Assembly (NCBI GenBank): GCA_031404455.1
Contig: JANNHP010000214.1
Span: 1-15,549 of the forward strand
Source of the DNA: JANNHP01 sp031404455
GTDB lineage: Bacteria > Planctomycetota > JAJSAM01 > JAJVHW01
Direction of reading: 5' to 3'
Length of the DNA stretch: 15,549 bases
Notes under the pieces: model-generated
Seen by the model: only the letters and a program-made list of their open reading frames with translations
Databases searched by the model: none
Told to the model about the DNA's origin: nothing
Shown: piece by piece, positions 7,720 through 14,608 of the stretch
Layout of the letters: every line of letters begins with the position of its first letter
Position numbering within the stretch: the stretch's first letter is position 1
Translations under genes and position numbers: made by a program

Positions 7720-8481
7720 TTACTTCTTCTTCTCGGACTTGGCAGGCGCGGCCGAAGCCCCGCCCTTCGCCCCGCCGGCGGCGGGTTTCGCCCCAGGCGC
7801 AGACTTCGCCCCGCCCGCGGCGGGAGCGGCGCCCTCGGCGCCCGGAGCCGCAGCGGCTCCTTCCGCACCCTCGGCCGCAGCGCCCTCGACGGCGACCGCG
7901 CCCTCGCCGGCTGCCGGCGTCTCCTCGACCTTCACGCGCGGGATGGCGCAGGTGACGATCGTGTCGTGCGCTTCCTGCGCGAGCAGGACGCCCGGCGGCA
8001 GCGGGATCTTCCCGGCCGAGATCGACGTGTTGAGCTCCATGCTCGAGACGTCGATGAGGAAGCGCTCGGGGATGTCCTTCGGCAGGCAGCGCACCTCGAG
8101 CGTGTCGGAGAGGATCGTGAGGACGCCGCCCTCGGCGAGGCCCTTCGGCGTGCCGTCGAAGTCGATCGGCACGGCGAGGGTGATCTCGTGCGCCGGGTCC
8201 ATGCGCTTGAAGTCCGCGTGGATCAGGTTCAGTCCGAGCGGGTCGAACTGGACCTCGGAGAGCAGCACGCGCTCCACGGGGCCGCCTTCGGTCTCGAGGT
8301 CGATCACGCGCGCGCCGGCGTCGACCGCCATGCGGAACGCATGCTGCGGCAGCGCGATCGCAAGGGCGACCTTGCCCTCTCCGTAGACGATCGCCGGCAC
8401 CTTGCCCGAGTTCCGGGTGCGGCGCGCGCCGCCCTTGCCCGTCTCCGGCCGGACTTCGCTCTTCAGGCTCACGACTTTCAT
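7720..8481 (-). CDS. rplY: 50S ribosomal protein bL25, CTC/TL5 long form
   Basis: bL25 binds 5S rRNA; the long CTC (general stress protein) form has an added beta domain. Residues 1-93 carry the L25 fold, with the RNA-binding start RPETGKGGARRTRNSGKVPA and VYGEG. Residues ~96-187 form the C-terminal CTC beta domain (EITLAVPIDFDGTPKGLAEGGVL, LPKDIPE, ISAGKIPLPPGV). Residues ~187-253 are a low-complexity Ala/Gly/Glu/Pro tail ending in KSEKKK, typical of unstructured ribosomal protein tails but rather long. The ATG at 8481 has GGAGG seven bases upstream. It is placed between prs and pth, the usual order for this family. Confidence 0.95.
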   Translation of the reverse strand: MKVVSLKSEVRPETGKGGARRTRNSGKVPAIVYGEGKVALAIALPQHAFRMAVDAGARVIDLETEGGPVERVLLSEVQFDPLGLNLIHADFKRMDPAHEITLAVPIDFDGTPKGLAEGGVLTILSDTLEVRCLPKDIPERFLIDVSSMELNTSISAGKIPLPPGVLLAQEAHDTIVTCAIPRVKVEETPAAGEGAVAVEGAAAEGAEGAAAAPGAEGAAPAAGGAKSAPGAKPAAGGAKGGASAAPAKSEKKK

Positions 8482-8507
8482 GGCTCAGCCTCCGCTTCTG
8501 GGTTGCT

Positions 8508-9461
8508 TCATGTCTGGGGGAAGAGTTTCGAGACCGATCGTCCCTGGTGGATGCGAAGGATCGCATCGCCGAGGAGATCACCGACCGAGAGCACCGTGAC
8601 GCCCTTCGGCGCCATCGCATTCTTGGGGATGGTGTCGGTCACCACGATCGACTTGATGGGCGCCGCGTCGAGACGCTCCTTCGCGGGCCCGCAGAAGACG
8701 CCGTGCGCGGCACTCACGTGGACCTCGGTCGCGCCGTTCTCGACGAGCGCCTTGGCCGCTTCCGAGATCGTGCCGCCCGTCGAGATCATGTCGTCCACGA
8801 GGATGCAGCGCTTGCCCTGCACCTCGCCGATGACGTGGACGGCTTTCGCCTGGTCGGGCGAGACGCGGCGCTTGTCGACGATGGCGAGCGAGAGGCCGAG
8901 CAGCTTCGCGTACGCGCGCGCCTGCTTGATGCCGCCGACGTCGGGCGCCACGACGCAGCCGTCCGCGATGTCGGCGAGGCCCTTCCTCTGGAAGTGCTGC
9001 ACGAGCACGGGCGACGCATAGAGGTGGTCCACCGGGATGTCGAAGAAGCCCTGGATCTGCGGCGCGTGGAGATCGAGGCAGAGCACGCGGTCCACGCCTG
9101 CGCGCGTGATGAGGTTCGCGACGAGCTTCGCCGAGATCGGGACGCGGCCCTCGTCCTTGCGATCCTTGCGCGCGTAGCCGTAGTACGGGATCACCGCGGT
9201 CACCCGCGACGCGGACGCGCGGCGCACGGTGTCGACGAGGAGCAGCAGTTCCATCAGGCTGTCGTTCACCGGCGGGCAGGTCGGCTGGAGGATGAAGACG
9301 TCGCGGTTGCGCACGTCCTCCTTGATCTTCACGTCGATCTCGCCGTCGGGGAACCGGCTGACCACGGCGTCGCCGAGCGGGAGCTCGAGCCGCGCGCAGA
9401 CGCGCCGCGCGAGCTCCGGGTTGGCGTTGCCGGTGAAGACCTGGAGCTTGTCGAGATTCAC
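8508..9461 (-). CDS. prs: Ribose-phosphate pyrophosphokinase (PRPP synthetase)
   Basis: This enzyme makes 5-phosphoribosyl-1-pyrophosphate from ribose 5-phosphate and ATP, feeding purine, pyrimidine, NAD, histidine and tryptophan synthesis. The 317-residue protein is full length. Visible motifs are RFPDGEIDVKI (36-46), YYGYARKDRKDEGRVPISAKL (93-113), the metal and ribose-5-phosphate region CLDLHAPQIQGFF (128-140), the catalytic flexible loop VDKRR (195-199) and the PRPP-binding loop VDDMISTGGT (222-231). The start is GTG at 9461, sharing one base with the glmU TAG stop. GGGAGG lies about six bases upstream inside glmU, so it is likely translationally coupled to glmU. It is followed by rplY after 26 bases. 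Confidence 0.97.
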   Translation of the reverse strand: MNLDKLQVFTGNANPELARRVCARLELPLGDAVVSRFPDGEIDVKIKEDVRNRDVFILQPTCPPVNDSLMELLLLVDTVRRASASRVTAVIPYYGYARKDRKDEGRVPISAKLVANLITRAGVDRVLCLDLHAPQIQGFFDIPVDHLYASPVLVQHFQRKGLADIADGCVVAPDVGGIKQARAYAKLLGLSLAIVDKRRVSPDQAKAVHVIGEVQGKRCILVDDMISTGGTISEAAKALVENGATEVHVSAAHGVFCGPAKERLDAAPIKSIVVTDTIPKNAMAPKGVTVLSVGDLLGDAILRIHQGRSVSKLFPQT

Positions 9462-10750
9462 TACCCGCCTCCCTTGCGCAGGCTCCGCGCCGGCACGCCG
9501 ACGACGACGTCGCCCGCGGCGACGTTCCGGCCCGCGGTCACGATCGCGCCCGCGCCGGTCGTGGCGCCCTTGCCGACGCGCACGGGTGCCACGAGCACGG
9601 TGCCCGAGCCGATGTGGACTCCGTCCTCGACGACCGTGATGTGCTTCTTCTTCCCGTCGTAGTTCGCCGTGATGGTGCCGCAGCCGATGTTCACGTCGGC
9701 GCCGATCACCGCGTCGCCGAGGTACGTGAGGTGCTTCGCCTTCGTGCGGCGTCCGACGCGCGCCTTCTTCGTCTCGACGAAGTTGCCGATCTCGGCGCCG
9801 TCCTCGAGCACGGTGCCCGGACGCAGGTGCGAGAACGGCCCGACCTCGCAGCCGGCGCCGATCTCGACGTCGCGCTCGATCAACGTGGACGGCAGGACGC
9901 GCGTGCCGCGGCCGATCGTCACGCCGCGGTCGATCCACGTCGTCGCGGGATCGCGGATCTCGACACCCGACGCCATGTGCTCCGCGAGGATGCGGGCGCG
10001 CATCCGGGACGCCGCGACCGCGAGCTCCGCGAACGTGTTCACGCCGAGCACCTCGTCGGCGGAGCCGGCGGGGACCGCCTGCACGTTCGCGCCGGCCGCG
10101 ACGAGGATCTCGGGGACGTCGGTGAGGTAGTACTCGCCCTGCGCGTTGTCGTCGCCGACCTTCCGGATCGCGCTGCCGAGCTCGCGCGCCTCGAATGCGT
10201 AGAGGCCCGTGTTGATCTCGCGGATCGCGAGCTCGTTCTCGTTCGCGTCCTTCGCCTCGACGATGCGGACGAACTCGTTCTCGATGCCGCGGACGATGCG
10301 TCCGTAGCGGGCGCCGTCGGGGAGCGTGACCGAGAGGATCGAGGCCGCGGCGCGCGCGCGGCGGTGCGAGGCGAGCAGCGCCGCGAGCGTCTCGGGGCGC
10401 ACGAGCGGCACGTCGCCGCAGAGGACGAGGATCGTCCCGTCGAAGTCCTTGAGGGACGGGAGAGCCGCCTTGACCGCGTCGGCCGTGCCCCGCTGCTCCT
10501 TCTGGACGGCGAACGTCACGGCGCCCGAGTCCGCGAGCGCGGCCTTCACCTCGTCGCGGCCGTGGCCGACGACGACGACCGTCTTCGCGGGGCGGAGCGA
10601 ACGGACGGCCTCGACGACGTGGCGCACCATGGGCCAGCCGCAAATCTCGAACGCGACCTTGGGCCTGCCGCTCTTCATCCTGGTTCCCTGTCCCGCGGCG
10701 AGAATCACCGCGGCGACGGGACGCGACGGTTTCGTCAACCGTGGGGCCAT
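9461..10750 (-). CDS. glmU: Bifunctional UDP-N-acetylglucosamine pyrophosphorylase / glucosamine-1-phosphate N-acetyltransferase
   Basis: GlmU makes UDP-GlcNAc, the precursor of peptidoglycan and LPS, in two steps. The N-terminal uridylyltransferase half has LAAGQGTRM (17-25), K31, KEQRGTADAV (84-93), CGDVPL (111-116, Mg-binding Asp) and GEYYLTDV (205-212). The C-terminal left-handed beta-helix acetyltransferase starts near 265, with hexapeptide repeats, NFVETKKA, AKHLTYLGDAVIG with catalytic His 340, and NIGCGTITANYDG (354-366). At 429 residues it is a little shorter than the ~455 of E. coli, mainly at the C terminus, but both active sites are present. The ATG at 10750 has only a weak upstream GAG. 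It is the first gene of the glmU-prs-rplY-pth-rpsF-rpsR-rplI run, so the promoter should lie in the palindrome-rich region upstream. Confidence 0.96.
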   Translation of the reverse strand: MAPRLTKPSRPVAAVILAAGQGTRMKSGRPKVAFEICGWPMVRHVVEAVRSLRPAKTVVVVGHGRDEVKAALADSGAVTFAVQKEQRGTADAVKAALPSLKDFDGTILVLCGDVPLVRPETLAALLASHRRARAAASILSVTLPDGARYGRIVRGIENEFVRIVEAKDANENELAIREINTGLYAFEARELGSAIRKVGDDNAQGEYYLTDVPEILVAAGANVQAVPAGSADEVLGVNTFAELAVAASRMRARILAEHMASGVEIRDPATTWIDRGVTIGRGTRVLPSTLIERDVEIGAGCEVGPFSHLRPGTVLEDGAEIGNFVETKKARVGRRTKAKHLTYLGDAVIGADVNIGCGTITANYDGKKKHITVVEDGVHIGSGTVLVAPVRVGKGATTGAGAIVTAGRNVAAGDVVVGVPARSLRKGGG

Positions 10751-10914
10751 CTCGTGTCGCTCAATTCGGCGCAGACGTCGCGCCTTCGAAGCTGTACGGC
10801 TTTCCCGGTCAGGAGTTGACCGGGGGGCCCGGACGACCGTCGTCCGGGACCGCGGGGGCGTTGAGCCCCTGCGGAAGAGCGGCGGAGCCTAGGCTGGGCC
10901 CATCGCGCCCGCGA

Positions 10915-10972
10915 GGAATTCAGAGGCTGAGCGCCCGCGGCGCTACTCTCTCAGCCCCTCACTCCCCGGTGG
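10915..10972 (+). repeat. Partial upstream copy of the tRNA-Gln leader and 5' end
   Basis: Positions 10940-10972 match 11158-11190 at 32 of 33 bases, including the first 10 bases of the tRNA gene (TCCCCGGTGG). A GGAATTC block (10915-10921) also recurs at 11133-11139 at exactly the same 218-bp offset. The 18 bases between the two blocks are not conserved. The copy diverges right after tRNA base 10, so it cannot yield a tRNA. Confidence 0.8.
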
Positions 10973-11035
10973 GTGAGCGAGCGCCGCCGCAGGCGGCGCC
11001 TGCGAACGGGCACGGTGCCGTAGCGTAGCGAGGCA

Positions 11036-11062
11036 TCCCGACTCGCCAGTGGCGAGTCGGGA
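11036..11062. repeat. 27-bp near-perfect palindrome
   Basis: TCCCGACTCGCCA (11036-11048) and TGGCGAGTCGGGA (11050-11062) are perfect inverted arms around a single G. No T-tract follows on either strand, so it is more likely a palindromic intergenic repeat than an intrinsic terminator. Confidence 0.65.
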
Positions 11063-11132
11063 AGAGCCCCGGGTGCGACTCACGCCCCCCCGGCAGCCCG
11101 CCGCTGGTCGCCGCTCGGACCTTTCCTCAGGC

Positions 11133-11168
11133 GGAATTCCGACGCAAGGGTCTCTCCGCGCTACTCTC
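11133..11168 (+). promoter_or_regulatory. Candidate tRNA-Gln promoter region
   Basis: GGAATTC (11133-11139) and TACTCT (11163-11168, a weak -10-like hexamer 12 bases before the tRNA) are the two blocks kept in the upstream duplicate copy, at identical spacing. Retention of two spaced blocks with a scrambled middle is what a promoter would show. The match to sigma70 consensus is poor and the spacing is long, so this is tentative. Confidence 0.3.
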
Positions 11169-11180
11169 CCAGCCCCTCAC

Positions 11181-11251
11181 TCCCCGGTGGTGTAACGGCA
11201 GCACAGGGGGTTTTGGTCCCCTTGATCCGGGTTCGAATCCTGGCCGGGGAA
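11181..11251 (+). tRNA. tRNA-Gln (anticodon TTG)
   Basis: A complete cloverleaf can be folded. The acceptor stem is TCCCCGG with CCGGGGA, plus discriminator A at 11251. The D arm is GTG-TAACGGCAG-CAC. The anticodon stem GGGGG/CCCCT (one G-T pair) has loop TTTTGGT, with anticodon TTG at 11213-11215 reading CAA. The T arm is CCGGG-TTCGAAT-CCTGG. The 3' CCA is not encoded (AGGGG follows), so it must be added by a nucleotidyltransferase. Confidence 0.96.
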
Positions 11252-11282
11252 GGGGGGCGTCGCGATCGGCGGGTGTCGTTCG

Positions 11283-11288
11283 TATAAT
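11283..11288 (+). promoter_or_regulatory. Sigma70-type -10 box for the BI-1 family gene
   Basis: TATAAT is a perfect -10 hexamer, 30 bases before the GTG start of the Bax inhibitor-1-like gene. A -35 at 17-bp spacing would be TCGCGA (11260-11265), a weak match. A start near 11295 would give a ~23-nt leader containing AGGAGGC (11304-11310). Confidence 0.6.
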
Positions 11289-11317
11289 CCCGCAGTCCCT
11301 TCCAGGAGGCACCCGCA

Positions 11318-12031
11318 GTGAGCAACGTCTTCCAGCAGTTCGGCGCCGGCATGACGGCCTTCGACGCGCCGGTCGACGCCCGCATGGCGTTCGTCCGCCG
11401 CACGTACGTCCACCTCTCCGCCGCGATCGGACTCTTCGTCGCGGCCTCGTGGGCGCTCTACGCGTCCGGGTTCAGCGAGCGTTTCGTCGAGTGGCTCGGA
11501 ACCGGGCGCTTCAACTGGCTCCTCGTCATCGGCGCGTTCACGCTGCTCGGCTGGCTCGGGACGTCGATGGCCCACAACGTCCGCGGCAAGGGCATGCAGT
11601 ACGGCGGACTCACGCTGTACTCGCTCGGCGAGGCCCTCGTGTTCGCGCCGATCCTGTTCATCGCCGTCCGCATGTACCCGGGCATCCTCCAGACCGCCGC
11701 GGCCCTCACGGTCGTCACGTTCGCGGGACTCTCCGGCTTCGTGCTGATGACGAAGCGCGACTTCTCGTTCATGCGCACGTTCCTCGCCGTCGCGGGCCTC
11801 GTCGCTTTCGGCGCGATCATCTGCGCCATGATCTTCGGCTTCAGCCTCGGCATCTGGTTCAGCGCCGCGATGATCCTGTTCTCGGCGGGAACCGCGCTCT
11901 ATTCGACCTCAAAGGTGCTCCACACCTACCGCACGGACCAGCACGTGGCGGCGTCGCTCGAGCTCTTCGCGTCGATCGCGATGATGTTCTTCTACATCCT
12001 GCGCCTCCTGATGCAGCTCCAGCGGCGCTAG
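11318..12031 (+). CDS. Bax inhibitor-1 / YccA family inner-membrane protein
   Basis: The BI-1 (TMBIM) family comprises multi-pass membrane proteins. In bacteria these are proposed calcium-leak channels (the BsYetJ model) or modulators of membrane proteases (E. coli YccA with FtsH). This 237-residue protein has a short N-terminal cytoplasmic part with VRRTYVHLSAAIG, then about seven hydrophobic helices. It carries the family's ALVFAPILFI region, TFAGLSGFVL followed by the KRDFSFM loop, and a final SLELFASIAMMFFYILRLL helix. The GTG start at 11318 is supported by AGGAGGC seven bases upstream and a TATAAT box. It is the only plus-strand protein gene here, following tRNA-Gln and converging on cinA. 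The family call is firm; its physiological role is not known from sequence. Confidence 0.92.
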   Translation: MSNVFQQFGAGMTAFDAPVDARMAFVRRTYVHLSAAIGLFVAASWALYASGFSERFVEWLGTGRFNWLLVIGAFTLLGWLGTSMAHNVRGKGMQYGGLTLYSLGEALVFAPILFIAVRMYPGILQTAAALTVVTFAGLSGFVLMTKRDFSFMRTFLAVAGLVAFGAIICAMIFGFSLGIWFSAAMILFSAGTALYSTSKVLHTYRTDQHVAASLELFASIAMMFFYILRLLMQLQRR

Positions 12032-12048
12032 GAACCTCGAACGAACTC

Positions 12049-12080
12049 ACGGCCGGCGCGCGGCGACGCGCGCCGGCCGT
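12049..12080 (+). terminator. Hairpin terminator after the BI-1 gene
   Basis: ACGGCCGGCGCGC (12049-12061) pairs perfectly with GCGCGCCGGCCGT (12068-12080) across a 6-nt loop and is followed by TTCGATT. It starts 18 bases after the stop and lies between convergent genes, so it may also stop transcription from cinA. Confidence 0.7.
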
Positions 12081-12098
12081 TTCGATTCCACGAGGCCG

Positions 12099-13340
12099 TC
12101 AGCCGCCGACGAGCGCGCGCCGGACGAGGTCCAGTGCGGACTTCACGGCGAGCTCCCGCACGAGCGCCCGATCTCCCGGCAGCGTGAGCCGACGGTGCTG
12201 CACGGCGCCGCGGACGTCGAGGGCCACGTGGACGAGGCCGACGTGTTTCTCGGGCGTGCCGCCGTCGGGACCGGCGATCCCCGTCAGCGCGACGCCGATG
12301 TCCGTCCCGAACCGTGACCGGACGCCGCTCGCCATCGCGCGGGCGACCTCCTCGCTCACCGCGCCGACACGGGCGATCAGCTCCGCGGGGACGTCGAGGA
12401 GGCGGGTCTTCTCCGCGTTCGAGTAGGTGACGACGCCGCCGGGGAACACCGCGCTGACGCCCGGCGTGCCGGTCAGCGCGCCCGCGAGGAGCCCGCCGGT
12501 GCAGCTCTCGGCGGTCGCGATCGTGACGCGCCGCGCGAGGAGCAATGCCGCAGTCGTCTCCTCGAGCGTCGCGCCGTCCACGCCGAAGACGAAGGCTCCG
12601 AGGCGGCGCCGGATCTCGGCCTCGGCGGCGTCGAGTTGCTGCGCGACCTCGTCGGCCGCACCCTCCGCGTGGACGACGACGCGGATGATCCCGCGGACCG
12701 CCGTCGTGCCGACGCGCGGTTCGCGACCGCGCTCCATGAGGTCGGCGATCAGCTCCCCCACCGTGGCCTCGCGCTCGCCGAACGTCTCGAGCGTCCGCGT
12801 GCGGACCACGCGCCCGCCGCCGCCCGTCAGCGCGCGGATCCGCGGCAGCGCCTCCTCCGCGAGCACGCCTCGCATCTCGTGCGGCGGGCCCGGCAGCGTG
12901 AAGAGCTCTGCGCCGCCCACGCGGACGCGGAAGCCCGGCGCCGTGCCGTGCCGGTTCGCGAGGATCTCCGCGCCCTCCGGCACCTCGGCCTGCAGCAGGT
13001 TGCTCTCCGCCATGTGCACCCGGCGCGCGGCGTAGCGCTCGCGCAGCGCGGCTTCGATCTCCGGGACGCGGACGAGCCCGACTCCCGCGGCGCGCGCGGC
13101 AGCGGCGCGCGTGCAGTCGTCGACCGTGGGCCCGAGTCCGCCCGAGAGGACGACGATCTCGGCGGCCTCGGCCGCTCGCAGGATCGCCGCGACGAGCGCG
13201 GGTTCGTCGTCGCCGACCAGCGACGCGCCGATCACCGTCACGCCCTCCGCAGCGAGCGCCCGCGCGATCTCGGACGTGTTCGTGTCGAGCGTCCGCCCGC
13301 GGACCAACTCGTCGCCGGTGGAGAGGACGTAGGCCTTCAC
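12099..13340 (-). CDS. cinA: CinA family protein (COG1058 domain + nicotinamide-nucleotide amidase domain)
   Basis: This is a two-domain CinA. The N-terminal MoaB/MogA-like domain (residues 1-~170) is the COG1058 ADP-ribose pyrophosphatase type, with STGDELVRG and DTN near 7-21 and SGGLGPTVDD at 66-75. The C-terminal PncC-type domain (~255-413) deamidates nicotinamide mononucleotide in NAD recycling. It shows TAESCTGG (~277-284), a VTYSNAEKTRLL block containing the conserved Lys, GAVSEEVA and GIAGPDGGTPEKHVG. Both halves look intact and the 413-residue length is normal. The start is GTG at 13340, chosen because the family begins M-x-A-x-x-L-S-x-G-D-E-L; no Shine-Dalgarno is visible. A link to competence is only historical for the family. 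Short repeats fill the region upstream. Confidence 0.94.
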   Translation of the reverse strand: MKAYVLSTGDELVRGRTLDTNTSEIARALAAEGVTVIGASLVGDDEPALVAAILRAAEAAEIVVLSGGLGPTVDDCTRAAAARAAGVGLVRVPEIEAALRERYAARRVHMAESNLLQAEVPEGAEILANRHGTAPGFRVRVGGAELFTLPGPPHEMRGVLAEEALPRIRALTGGGGRVVRTRTLETFGEREATVGELIADLMERGREPRVGTTAVRGIIRVVVHAEGAADEVAQQLDAAEAEIRRRLGAFVFGVDGATLEETTAALLLARRVTIATAESCTGGLLAGALTGTPGVSAVFPGGVVTYSNAEKTRLLDVPAELIARVGAVSEEVARAMASGVRSRFGTDIGVALTGIAGPDGGTPEKHVGLVHVALDVRGAVQHRRLTLPGDRALVRELAVKSALDLVRRALVGG

Positions 13341-13373
13341 GCGCGCGATCGTAGGCCGGACGCGAGGCGACGA

Positions 13374-13530
13374 TGACTTTCGAACTTCCCGCAGGCGCCA
13401 ACCGTCGCCGCGCGCCCGCCGTCGACGCCGAAAGGTTCGAAAGTCAGGACCGTCCCCGACTCAGGCTCAGAAGTATCATAAGTCAGGACCGTCCCGGGCT
13501 CAGGCCGACCTTCCCGGGCTCAGGCCGACC
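13374..13530. repeat. Cluster of short inverted and tandem repeats between cinA and ychF
   Basis: Three repeat layers are visible. (a) TGACTTTCGAAC (13374-13385) is a perfect 12-bp inverted copy of GTTCGAAAGTCA (13435-13446). (b) AAGTCAGGACCGTCCC occurs directly at 13441-13456 and 13480-13495. (c) TCCCGGGCTCAGGCCGACC occurs in tandem at 13492-13510 and 13512-13530. No coding sequence is visible. The cluster follows the ychF stop and lies just upstream of the cinA start. It looks like an array of REP-type intergenic repeats. Confidence 0.75.
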
Positions 13531-13535
13531 TCGGC

Positions 13536-14597
13536 TCAGACCGAGAACCGGATGTTCAGGATGTCGCCGTCGGCGACGACGTAGTCCTTGCCCTCGACGC
13601 GGAAGCGCCCGGCCTTCTTCACCGCGTTGACGTCGCCGCCGGCCGTCTTGAAGTCGTCGAAGGAGTAGACCTCGGCCCGGATGAAGCCGCGCGCGAGGTC
13701 GGTGTGGATCTTCCCGGCGGCCTCGACGGCGTTGCTCCCGCGCGTCAGCGGCCAGGCGCGGACCTCGTCCTCGCCGGATGTGAAGAACGGGATCGTGCCG
13801 AGGGCGAGGAACGCCGCGCGCAGCACCGATTCGCTCGCGAGCGACTCGATGCCGAGGTCCTTCATGAAGGCCGCGCGGTCGGCGGGATCGAGCTCGGCGA
13901 CCTCGGCCTCGAGCTTCGTCCGCACCCCGATGCGCGCCTCGAATGGTCCCGCGATCTTCGCGACGAGTTCGTCGGCCCCCGAGTCCGGCAGCGCCACGAC
14001 GAGCACCCACGGCTTGTCGGTGAGGAAGCGGAACCCGCGCAGCAGTTTCTTGTCGTCGGCGGAGAGCGCCAGCGACTTCACGGGCTTGCCCTCCTCCAGC
14101 GTGCTCCGGATCTTCAGCAGTGCCGCGAGCTCGCGCTTCTCGGAGTCGATGATGTTGCCGTGCTTCTTCTCGAGCTTCTCGATGCGTTTCGTCGCGACGT
14201 CGAGGTCGGCGAACGCGAGCTCCGTGACGACCTGCGCCGCCTCGGCGACCGCGTCGGGCGCGGCGTTCTTGTACGGATACGTCGGATCCTCGAACGCCCG
14301 GACGCACATCGCGATGCCCTCGGCCTCGCGCGCAGCGGCGAGGAGCTCCGAGAGCTTCATGCCGCTCGTCTCGCTCGAATCGGGGATGCCGGGGAAGTCG
14401 ATCACCTCGACGGCGACCGGCGTGTACTTGCGCGGCTTGTGGAAGTCGCGCAGCCACTCGAGCCGCTCGTCGCGGACCTTGACCACGGCGACGTTCGAGC
14501 CGTCGCCCGACGCGGGCGAGGCCGTGGTGCTGCCGGTGAAGGCGCGGAAGAGCGTGCTCTTGCCCGAGCCCTTGGCTCCGACGATCGCGAGTCTCAT
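13536..14597 (-). CDS. YchF/Obg-like family P-loop ATPase, divergent G domain
   Basis: YchF (OLA1) proteins are ribosome-associated Obg-family ATPases. The C-terminal TGS/DUF933 region is typical: FFTSGEDEVRAWPL, AAGKIHTDLARGFIRAEVYS and GKDYVVADGDILNIRFSV, to residue 353. The N-terminal half is unusual. The P loop is GAKGSGKST (7-15) instead of the family's GLPNVGKST. The NYPFCT switch-I motif is missing. DIAG is replaced by DFPG (67-70), and the NxxE base-specificity motif appears as ALPDSGADE without the Asn. A central coiled coil remains (~130-170, IEKLEKKHG). The ATG at 14597 has AGGAG upstream. It lies 11 bases after tatC, so the two are probably cotranscribed. I give the family but no gene symbol because this may be a paralogue of the canonical YchF. 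Confidence 0.88.
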   Translation of the reverse strand: MRLAIVGAKGSGKSTLFRAFTGSTTASPASGDGSNVAVVKVRDERLEWLRDFHKPRKYTPVAVEVIDFPGIPDSSETSGMKLSELLAAAREAEGIAMCVRAFEDPTYPYKNAAPDAVAEAAQVVTELAFADLDVATKRIEKLEKKHGNIIDSEKRELAALLKIRSTLEEGKPVKSLALSADDKKLLRGFRFLTDKPWVLVVALPDSGADELVAKIAGPFEARIGVRTKLEAEVAELDPADRAAFMKDLGIESLASESVLRAAFLALGTIPFFTSGEDEVRAWPLTRGSNAVEAAGKIHTDLARGFIRAEVYSFDDFKTAGGDVNAVKKAGRFRVEGKDYVVADGDILNIRFSV

Positions 14598-14608
14598 CGT
14601 TACAACTC

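Larger units (their letters stand above)
10751..11180. other. Gene-free, palindrome-rich intergenic region between glmU and tRNA-Gln
   Basis: I see no credible coding sequence in this 430-bp stretch. It contains several perfect hairpins: CCCGGTCA/TGACCGGG (10804-10811, 10817-10824), CCCGGACGAC/GTCGTCCGGG (10828-10837, 10839-10848), AGCGCC/GGCGCT (10930-10935, 10939-10944), GCGCCGCC/GGCGGCGC (10981-10988, 10992-10999) and a 13-bp pair at 11036-11062. It should carry the divergent promoters for glmU (minus) and tRNA-Gln (plus), but I see no textbook sigma70 promoter. It also holds a partial copy of the tRNA-Gln leader. Confidence 0.7.

Noticed and set aside
10741..11028. Plus-strand 95-codon frame in the glmU upstream region
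   Set aside because: It overlaps the glmU start and the palindromic repeats, has no ribosome binding site, and its sequence follows the repeat structure rather than any protein pattern.
11127..11403. Minus-strand short frames across the tRNA-Gln gene
   Set aside because: The peptide with PGFEPGSRGPK is the familiar spurious translation of a tRNA gene on the opposite strand.
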